50,612 bases of DNA from Rhizobium sp. Q54 (lineage in GTDB: Bacteria > Pseudomonadota > Alphaproteobacteria > Rhizobiales > Xanthobacteraceae): contig CAMAUC010000018.1 of NCBI GenBank assembly GCA_945861265.1, positions 1 to 50,612 of the forward strand, written 5' to 3'. A model generated the notes under the pieces. That model made no database searches. It had not been told where the DNA came from and worked only from the letters and a program-made list of their open reading frames with translations. The position numbers and the translations under genes were made by a program. Shown here one piece after another: positions 43,915 to 50,612 of the stretch. Each line of letters opens with the position of its first letter. The stretch's first letter is position 1.

Positions 43915-45326
43915 ACCGCAGCTCCTTGACGCGCCGCGCGCGACGCATTCGACACGAATTTCTCGACCTGCGCCTGGTCGGCCGGCAGCACGGTAATGCG
44001 CTCGGCTTTCTTCGGCAGGTCAGACAACCAATCTGGGAGTCCGGGGTTCACACCGCAAGCCGCTTGCACCGCGTCCGGGAATTTGGCCGGATGCGCGGTC
44101 GACAGCACCACCATCGGAACGGACGGATCGCGCGTTTCCTTTTCGGCGACGGCGAGCGCCACCGCGGTATGCGGGTCCGCGCAATAGCCGGCTTCCTTCA
44201 TCCAGGCGCGGATGGTGGCGGCGGTTTCCTGTTCATCGGCGCGGTCAGCGGTCAACAGCGCGCGCATCTCCTTGAGCGCCGCGCCCGGCACGGTGAAACG
44301 GCCGGATTGCGTCAGCGACCCCATCAAGGCCGCGACCTGAGCGGAATCGCGCCCGCAGGTTTCGAAAAGAAGCCGCTCAAAATTCGACGACACCTGAATG
44401 TCCATCGACGGCGACGAGGTCGCGGTGACGCCGCGCGTTTCATAGTCGCCGGTGGCGAAAGTACGCGCCAGAATGTCGTTGACATTGGTCGCCACCACCA
44501 GCCGGTCGATCGGCAGCCCCATGCGGGACGCGACATAGCCGGCATAGACATCGCCGAAATTTCCGGTCGGCACGGTGAAAGCGATCTTGCGGTGCGGCGT
44601 GCCCAGCGCGACGGCGGCGGTGAAGTAATAGACGGTCTGCGCGACGATGCGCGCCCAGTTGATCGAATTGACGCCGGACAGACGCACGCGGTCGCGGAAG
44701 GCGTGATGATTGAACATCGTCTTCACCAGAGCCTGGCAGTCGTCGAAAGTGCCTTCGATGGCGAGCGCGTGGACATTGTCGTCCGGCGCGGTGGTCATCA
44801 TGCGTCGCTGCACGTCGGATATGCGGCCGTGCGGATAGAGCGCGATGACGTCGACCTGCGCGCGGCCGCGGAAGGCTTCGACGGCGGCGCCGCCGGTATC
44901 GCCCGACGTGGCGACCACGATGGTGGTGCGTTCGTTGCGCTTGATGAGGACATAGTCCATCAGCCGCGCGACCAGCTGCATGGCGAGGTCCTTGAAGGCG
45001 AGGGTCGGGCCGTGAAACAGTTCGAGTACGAACAGGTTGGCATCGAGCTGAACCAAAGGCGCGGTCGCCGGATGGCGGAACGTGCCATAGGCCTCGCGCG
45101 CCATGCGGGCGAGATCGGCCTCCGGGATACTGTCACCGACAAAAGGCTTGAGGACCTCGACCGCGACCTCGGCGTAAGGCTTGCCGGCAAAACCGGCGAT
45201 GGCCTCCCGCGACAGCGCCGGCCACGACTGGGGAACATAGAGTCCCCCATCGCGGGCCAGGCCAGCGAGCATTACCTCGACAAAATCGAGCGGGGCGCTG
45301 TCGCCCCGCGTTGAGATATAACGCAT
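43911..45326 (-). CDS. thrC: Threonine synthase
   Basis: A 471-residue PLP enzyme converting O-phosphohomoserine to threonine. It has MRYISTRG at the start, the PLP lysine K112 in LAFKDLAMQL, ATSGDTGGAAVEAFRGR (phosphate-binding loop) and PTGNFGDVYAGY. Length is normal for the proteobacterial type. Its stop overlaps the start of the M16 peptidase gene (ATGA). No leader attenuator with runs of Thr codons was recognised in the 81-base upstream gap. Confidence 0.96.
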   Translation of the reverse strand: MRYISTRGDSAPLDFVEVMLAGLARDGGLYVPQSWPALSREAIAGFAGKPYAEVAVEVLKPFVGDSIPEADLARMAREAYGTFRHPATAPLVQLDANLFVLELFHGPTLAFKDLAMQLVARLMDYVLIKRNERTTIVVATSGDTGGAAVEAFRGRAQVDVIALYPHGRISDVQRRMMTTAPDDNVHALAIEGTFDDCQALVKTMFNHHAFRDRVRLSGVNSINWARIVAQTVYYFTAAVALGTPHRKIAFTVPTGNFGDVYAGYVASRMGLPIDRLVVATNVNDILARTFATGDYETRGVTATSSPSMDIQVSSNFERLLFETCGRDSAQVAALMGSLTQSGRFTVPGAALKEMRALLTADRADEQETAATIRAWMKEAGYCADPHTAVALAVAEKETRDPSVPMVVLSTAHPAKFPDAVQAACGVNPGLPDWLSDLPKKAERITVLPADQAQVEKFVSNASRAARQGAAV

Positions 45327-45407
45327 TGATATAACGTGACTTTTTGTTCAGAGCGCGGCTGGATTTGACCGCACCCTAACCCCGCGCCGGGGCCGGCACA
45401 AGAAAGC

Positions 45408-46154
45408 TCAGCCGCGCCGCCGCAGCCGGGATGCCAGCCAAGCGACATAGACGCCGCCCAGCGCCAGCGCCAGACCGAACCAGGTCAGCGCATATTGTAG
45501 ATGGTTGTTCGGCATTTTGACGTCGATCTTGCCCGGCTTGGGCAGGCCGCCAGGCGGCACCGGAGCTTCCTGATCGATGTAGAAGGGTGCTGCCACCGTC
45601 CACTTTTTGGCGGTCGCCATCGCCTTGGGGTCACGCACATACCAGACGTTGTTCTTGACGTCGTCGTTCGGCGTGAACAGACCGCGCGGCTCGGGCCAGC
45701 GCATGTAGCCGACGATATCGACGCTGCCGCGCGGCGTGCCCTCAAGCCGCGTCGCCTTGTCCTTGCGGTCGGTCGGCACGAAGCCGCGATTGATCAGGAC
45801 AATGCTGCCACCGGCCAGCCGCGCCGGCGCAAACACCCAGAAGCCCTGACCTTCGACATCGGCGCGCAGCGACGAACCGGCGGTGTAGGCATAGGCCTCT
45901 TGCCCGTCGAGAAATTCGGCGGGGAATGTGACGCGGGTATATTCGTTGGTTTCGGGCACCAGCCGCTCCCAGCTGGCGCGCGGCGGCAGGGATTCCGGCG
46001 CGCGCGTGGTGCGCGTCGTCACGGTCAGGATCAGATTTTCCTTCCAGACCTTGCGATCGAGCTGCCAGATGCCGAGGCCGATCAATATCGCCATGCCGAC
46101 GATGGCGAAGATCGTCGCGTCGAGCACGCCGCCGCGCCGTTGCGCGCGCGGCAT
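45408..46154 (-). CDS. SURF1 family cytochrome c oxidase assembly protein
   Basis: A 248-residue protein with two membrane helices at its ends (ATIFAIVGMAILIGLGIWQL and YALTWFGLALALGGVYVAWL) and a periplasmic domain between them with the family marks GIWQLDRKVWKE near the N-terminus and INRGFVP in the middle. SURF1 inserts haem a into the oxidase. The start at 46154 shares one base with the DUF983 stop (TGATG) and is chosen over a longer frame to 46277 overlapping DUF983. Confidence 0.93.
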   Translation of the reverse strand: MPRAQRRGGVLDATIFAIVGMAILIGLGIWQLDRKVWKENLILTVTTRTTRAPESLPPRASWERLVPETNEYTRVTFPAEFLDGQEAYAYTAGSSLRADVEGQGFWVFAPARLAGGSIVLINRGFVPTDRKDKATRLEGTPRGSVDIVGYMRWPEPRGLFTPNDDVKNNVWYVRDPKAMATAKKWTVAAPFYIDQEAPVPPGGLPKPGKIDVKMPNNHLQYALTWFGLALALGGVYVAWLASRLRRRG

Positions 46155-46540
46155 CAGGCGTCGCCCTTTGACACAAGACGGCCCGGCGCCGCCTTGTGAT
46201 GGTACTGCAGAGCGATCAGCAGGCCCTTGACCATGCGCAGCGGCAACAAGGTGACGATGAGAATGAGTGGCAGCCACAGTGCGGCATGCAGCCAGTAAGG
46301 CGGCTGATAGACCACTTCGGTCATCAGCGCGGCGAACACGACAATCGCGCCGCCGATCAGAATGACGAACACCGCCGGGCCGTCACCGGCATCGGCGAAG
46401 CTGTAATCGAGGCCGCATTTTTCACAAGCCGGCCGCACCGTCAGGAACCCCTGGAACAGGTGACCGTCCCCACAGCGAGGACACCGGCCGCGCAGGCCGC
46501 GCGCGATCGGCAGTGGCTGAACTGAAGCCTGGTCGGTCAT
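46154..46540 (-). CDS. DUF983 family membrane protein with zinc ribbon
   Basis: A 128-residue protein with a zinc ribbon of C20, C23, C39 and C42 (GRCPRCG ... ACEKCG), then two membrane helices (VILIGGAIVVFAALMTEVV; WLPLILIVTLLPLRMV). It belongs to the conserved DUF983 found between coxIII and SURF1 in alphaproteobacteria; role in oxidase assembly is assumed. GAGG lies 7 bases before its ATG, directly after a terminator hairpin. Confidence 0.92.
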   Translation of the reverse strand: MTDQASVQPLPIARGLRGRCPRCGDGHLFQGFLTVRPACEKCGLDYSFADAGDGPAVFVILIGGAIVVFAALMTEVVYQPPYWLHAALWLPLILIVTLLPLRMVKGLLIALQYHHKAAPGRLVSKGDA

Positions 46541-46547
46541 AGGTGGT

Positions 46548-46585
46548 CCTCAAAAAGAAAAAGGGCGGCGTTGCCGCCGCCCTTT
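46548..46585 (-). terminator. Rho-independent terminator between ctaE and DUF983
   Basis: On the minus strand AAAGGGCGGCG, loop GCAA, CGCCGCCCTTT (46585 to 46560), followed by a run TTCTTTTTG. An 11-bp stem with a T tract right after the ctaE stop (46607). It would separate ctaE from DUF983-SURF1-thrC, at least partly. Confidence 0.85.
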
Positions 46586-46606
46586 CGCAGGAAAGAAACC
46601 GGGCGG

Positions 46607-47461
46607 TCAGTGCGCCGCGGCGGCGTGGCCGGCGCCGGCGCCCCACACATATATGCAGGCGAACAGGAACAGCCAGACCACGTCGACGAAATGCCAGTAC
46701 CAGGCGGCGAACTCGAAGCCGAGATGCTGGGTCGGCGAAAAGTGGCCCTTGAGCGTGCGCGCCAGGCAGACGATCAGGAAGATGGTGCCGATCAGCACAT
46801 GCGCGCCATGAAAGCCGGTCGCCATGAAGAAGGCGGCGCCATACATGTTGCCGCTGAAGGCGAAGGCCGCGTGGCTGTATTCGTAAGCCTGCACGCAGGT
46901 AAAGGTCGCGCCGAGCAGCACGGTGAGGATCAGGCCCCACTTCACGCCCTGGCGGTCGTTCTCCAGCAGCGCGTGATGCGCCCAGGTCACCGTCGTGCCC
47001 GAGGTCAGCAGGATCAGCGTGTTCAGGAGCGGCAGATGCCAGGGGTCGAAGGTCTCGACGCCGGCCGGCGGCCAGACGCCGTGGGTGTAGGCCATCTTGC
47101 CGATGTCGGCCGCCTCACCGGGAAACAGCGCGATGCTGAAATAGGCCCAGAACCAGGCGACGAAGAACATCACTTCCGAAGCGATGAACAGGATCATGCC
47201 GTAGCGGTGCGAGATCTGCACGACGCGGGTATGGAAGCCCGCGAACTGTGCCTCGTTGATCACGTCGCGCCACCAGGCGATGAAGGTATAGAGCACGCCG
47301 AGCACGCCGGCGCCGAACACCAAAGGTGCCGCCGCGTACATGTGGTGCATCCACGAGACGGCGCCGAACGCCATCACGAATGCGGCCGCGGCGCCAACCG
47401 CCGGCCACGGGCTCGGGTCGACCAGGTGGTAGTCGTGCTGTTTGGTGTGGGCGTCGGCCAT
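46607..47461 (-). CDS. ctaE: Cytochrome c oxidase subunit III
   Basis: A 284-residue subunit III of aa3-type cytochrome oxidase with seven membrane helices. Typical marks are [14 protein letters not shown] at the N-terminus, [15 protein letters not shown] with the conserved glutamate, [17 protein letters not shown], and [14 protein letters not shown] (HGxHV). The start at 47461 (MADAHTK) is chosen by alignment to the family; a longer frame reaches 47530. Confidence 0.96.
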   Translation of the reverse strand: MADAHTKQHDYHLVDPSPWPAVGAAAAFVMAFGAVSWMHHMYAAAPLVFGAGVLGVLYTFIAWWRDVINEAQFAGFHTRVVQISHRYGMILFIASEVMFFVAWFWAYFSIALFPGEAADIGKMAYTHGVWPPAGVETFDPWHLPLLNTLILLTSGTTVTWAHHALLENDRQGVKWGLILTVLLGATFTCVQAYEYSHAAFAFSGNMYGAAFFMATGFHGAHVLIGTIFLIVCLARTLKGHFSPTQHLGFEFAAWYWHFVDVVWLFLFACIYVWGAGAGHAAAAH

Positions 47462-47522
47462 CGTCGGTCTCCGTTCAGGTCTCGTTCTTAACGGGCGCGA
47501 GCGGCGCCCCCCAATTTCAGTT

Positions 47523-47571
47523 CCGCACAATCGTATCCGAAAACCGGTTCCCGCTTTTCGGGATCGTGCGG
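47523..47571. repeat. Palindromic intergenic repeat, second copy of the CCGAAAA/TTTTCGG type
   Basis: Outer arms CCGCAC (47523-47528) and GTGCGG (47566-47571), inner CCGAAAA (47537-47543) and TTTTCGG (47555-47561), centre CCGGTTCCCGC. Same core as the repeat at 5911-5957 with diverged outer arms that keep complementarity. It ends 2 bases from the ctaG stop (47574). Confidence 0.85.
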
Positions 47572-47573
47572 TC

Positions 47574-48176
47574 TTAAAGCTTACTCGAATTCTTGTCGGC
47601 CGCCGCGGCGACCGGCCGGTCCGATTCCCGCACCGGAAAGAAGGTATAGGACAGTGTGATGGTGTTGAGCGTGTTCATGTCGCGGTCTTCGACGATCTTG
47701 GGGTCGACGTAGAACACCACCGCCATCTCGCGGGTCTCGCCGGCCTTCAAAGTCTGCTCGGTGAAACAGAAACAGTTGATCTTGTTGAAGTAGCCGCCGA
47801 CCTGCGGCGGCGACACGTTGTACGACGCCTGCGCGGTGATGGCGCGCGCGGCCTGGTTGATGACCTTGTAGTTGACCGTCACGACCTCGCCGAGGCGCAC
47901 GTCAATCGTGTTCTGCTCCGGCACGAATTTCCACGGTAGGCCGGGCGTCACATTCGAATCGAAGCGGACGGTGATGGTGCGGCCGAGGACCCGATCCGGC
48001 GCCTTCGACGAGACCAGCGGCGTGCCGGCAAAGCCGGTGGTGCGGCAGAACCAGTCATAGAGCGGCACCGAGGCGTAAGCGGCGCCGACCATCAAGGCGA
48101 CAAACGCGCCGCAGCTGCCGGCGATCACGATGTCGCGACGGAGCTTTCTCTGCGTTTGCGGTTCGGTTGCGGTCAT
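47574..48176 (-). CDS. ctaG: Cytochrome c oxidase copper-assembly protein CtaG (Cox11)
   Basis: A 200-residue protein that delivers Cu to the CuB site of subunit I. One membrane helix ([20 protein letters not shown]), then [14 protein letters not shown] (conserved Cys) and the copper-binding CFCF motif in [13 protein letters not shown]. It lies between the small membrane protein downstream of ctaB and ctaE, the usual order. Confidence 0.95.
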   Translation of the reverse strand: MTATEPQTQRKLRRDIVIAGSCGAFVALMVGAAYASVPLYDWFCRTTGFAGTPLVSSKAPDRVLGRTITVRFDSNVTPGLPWKFVPEQNTIDVRLGEVVTVNYKVINQAARAITAQASYNVSPPQVGGYFNKINCFCFTEQTLKAGETREMAVVFYVDPKIVEDRDMNTLNTITLSYTFFPVRESDRPVAAAADKNSSKL

Positions 48177-48194
48177 CGTTTCAAACGGTTCGGG

Positions 48195-48359
48195 TTACAG
48201 CGGACGTACCAGCATCATCGGACCCTTCACCAGGGTCATCACGTAAAACAACACGACCAGCGCCACCAGCGACACGGCAATGGCGATCGAGCGCGAACGC
48301 CGGGCGCGCTTCTGCGCCTCGGTCAGCACGATCCCCGTGTCTTCGCCCTGCTCGTTCAT
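48195..48359 (-). CDS. Small single-helix membrane protein of the cytochrome oxidase operon (CoxF-like)
   Basis: A 54-residue protein (MNEQGEDTGIVLTEAQKRAR...) with one membrane helix IAIAVSLVALVVLFYVMTLV ending VKGPMMLVRPL. Such short proteins sit between ctaB and ctaG in most Hyphomicrobiales. ATG 48359 has AGGA 6 bases upstream; an alternative GTG at 48377 overlaps the ctaB stop. Role unproven, probably oxidase assembly. Confidence 0.8.
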   Translation of the reverse strand: MNEQGEDTGIVLTEAQKRARRSRSIAIAVSLVALVVLFYVMTLVKGPMMLVRPL

Positions 48360-48373
48360 TGCTAATCCTAAGC

Positions 48374-49315
48374 TCACGCGGCCAACCGGGCGATCAGCCC
48401 GCCCCAGCCGCGATCGACCATCAGCACGGCGAACAGAAGAAACAGGTAGAGAATCGAAAAGGCAAACAGGTGGCGGCAGGCCTGATCGGACGGCAGACGC
48501 TCGCGATAGACCTGAACCGCCAGGATCAGCATGCCGAGCCCGGTCACGACCGATACCACGGCGTACAGCAGGCCGGCATAGCCAAGCAGGTAAGGCGCAA
48601 TGCCGAGCGGCACCAGCAGCAGCGTGTAAAGCAGGATTTGCAGGCGGGTCGTCGCCTCGCCTTTGACCACCGGCAGCATCGGCACGCCGGCGCGCTTGAA
48701 GTCTTCCATGCGATAGATCGCCAGCGCCCAGAAGTGCGGCGGCGTCCAGAAGAAGATGATGAGAAACAGAAGGATCGGCTCAAACGCCATCGAGCCGGTG
48801 ACCGCCGCCCAGCCGATCATCGGCGGGAAGGCGCCGGCGGCGCCGCCGATGACGATGTTCTGCGGCGTCGAGCGCTTCAGCCACATCGTATAAACGACGA
48901 CGTAGAAGAAAATGGTGAAAGCGAGCAGCGCCGCCGACAGGATGTTGACCAGCAGGCCGAGCACGACGACCGAGAACGCCGACAAAGTCAGGCCGAAGGC
49001 CAGCGCCTCGCCGGGCTGCACGCGGCCGCCGGGAATCGGACGGCGCGCGGTGCGCGTCATCAGCCGGTCGATGTCGGCGTCGAACCACATGTTGAGCGCA
49101 CCGGAAGCGCCGGCGCCGACGGTGATGCACAACAGCGCCGTGAACGCGGTCACCGGATGGATCGACCCCGGCGCAACGGCGAGACCCACCAGCGCGGTGA
49201 ACACGACAAGCGACATCACCCGCGGCTTCAGCAGCGCGAGATAATCGCCGACGGTCGCCAAACTGGGTTCGGCGATCGTCCCGTTGAACTCCGCGCCTTC
49301 GCTGATCAGCGACAT
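48374..49315 (-). CDS. ctaB: Protohaem IX farnesyltransferase (haem O synthase)
   Basis: A 313-residue UbiA-type membrane enzyme that farnesylates haem b to haem O for the oxidase. About nine helices are seen, with the prenyl-diphosphate Mg site [19 protein letters not shown] (NxxxDxxxD) after helix 2 and a second acidic region [18 protein letters not shown]. It lies 30 bases after ctaD on the same strand. Confidence 0.96.
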   Translation of the reverse strand: MSLISEGAEFNGTIAEPSLATVGDYLALLKPRVMSLVVFTALVGLAVAPGSIHPVTAFTALLCITVGAGASGALNMWFDADIDRLMTRTARRPIPGGRVQPGEALAFGLTLSAFSVVVLGLLVNILSAALLAFTIFFYVVVYTMWLKRSTPQNIVIGGAAGAFPPMIGWAAVTGSMAFEPILLFLIIFFWTPPHFWALAIYRMEDFKRAGVPMLPVVKGEATTRLQILLYTLLLVPLGIAPYLLGYAGLLYAVVSVVTGLGMLILAVQVYRERLPSDQACRHLFAFSILYLFLLFAVLMVDRGWGGLIARLAA

Positions 49316-49345
49316 CGTCTGCGTTTCGCCCTTTTACTGTTGCCG

Positions 49346-50612
<1,267 letters not shown>

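Noticed and set aside
45327-45407. Threonine attenuator or riboswitch before thrC
   Set aside because: No run of Thr codons or recognised aptamer in the 81-base gap, only a short GC-rich CCCCG/CGGGG hairpin downstream of the gene end side.

Overview
The window is a GC-rich stretch of an alphaproteobacterial chromosome, most likely from the Hyphomicrobiales (Bradyrhizobium / Rhodopseudomonas / Pseudolabrys-like). This placement is an inference from gene order and protein style. The signs are murA-DUF2948-hisD-UPF0262-phosphatase-maf-yacG beside tRNA-Phe, a stand-alone Fo ATP synthase operon with two b-type subunits, the ctaD-ctaB-ctaG-ctaE-DUF983-SURF1-thrC-M16 peptidase block, a C4-pathway hemA with an FNR/FixK-type box, and palindromic intergenic repeats typical of that group. 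There is no prophage, transposase, CRISPR array or plasmid backbone; most of it is core chromosome with a few accessory inserts.

Layout. 1-10.8 kb, mostly minus strand: tRNA-Phe, a two-subunit TPP decarboxylase overlapping yacG, an inverted secreted haem-motif protein, an acyl-CoA ligase, maf, a low-molecular-weight phosphatase, UPF0262, hisD, DUF2948, a signal-less solute-binding-like protein, murA and a small conserved protein. Then come tRNA-Thr (11.0 kb), a membrane PAS-GGDEF-EAL protein (11.1-13.3 kb), and an IlvD/Edd-type dehydratase overlapping a large multispanning membrane protein (13.5-17.3 kb). Divergent from these is a plus-strand sugar-modification operon: methyltransferase, Gfo/Idh/MocA oxidoreductase, SDR epimerase, C-methyltransferase, then a Nudix hydrolase. 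At 22.3 kb lies hemA (5-aminolevulinate synthase), interrupted at codon 60 by an in-frame TAG. At 23.5-26.9 kb are an AbrB-type membrane protein and an unusual DnaQ exonuclease-CBS-DUF294 fusion.

27.1-34.7 kb looks like an acetate/short-acid uptake and sensing island. It holds a CrbS-like hybrid kinase whose sensor is itself an SSF transporter domain, a CrbR-like LuxR-type regulator, an uncharacterised 200-residue protein, and the DUF4212 + ActP-type symporter pair ended by a strong terminator. Four small membrane proteins follow (two are paralogues), then YjbQ and a secreted coiled-coil protein. 37.6-40.2 kb is the Fo operon atpI-atpB-atpE-atpF'-atpF with a recognisable promoter. After a HAD hydrolase and a lipoprotein come, on the minus strand, the cytochrome aa3 oxidase assembly block and its usual neighbours; ctaD runs off the right edge.

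Most noteworthy: (1) the amber codon in an otherwise perfect hemA preceded by a perfect FNR-type box; (2) the exonuclease-CBS-nucleotidyltransferase fusion beside the SSF-kinase/ActP system, which hints at a poorly understood nucleotide-linked arm of acetate control; (3) families of palindromes that sit within 0-2 bases of stop codons, several bounded by CTAG; (4) a compact sugar C-methylation cassette facing a membrane protein and sugar-acid dehydratase pair.
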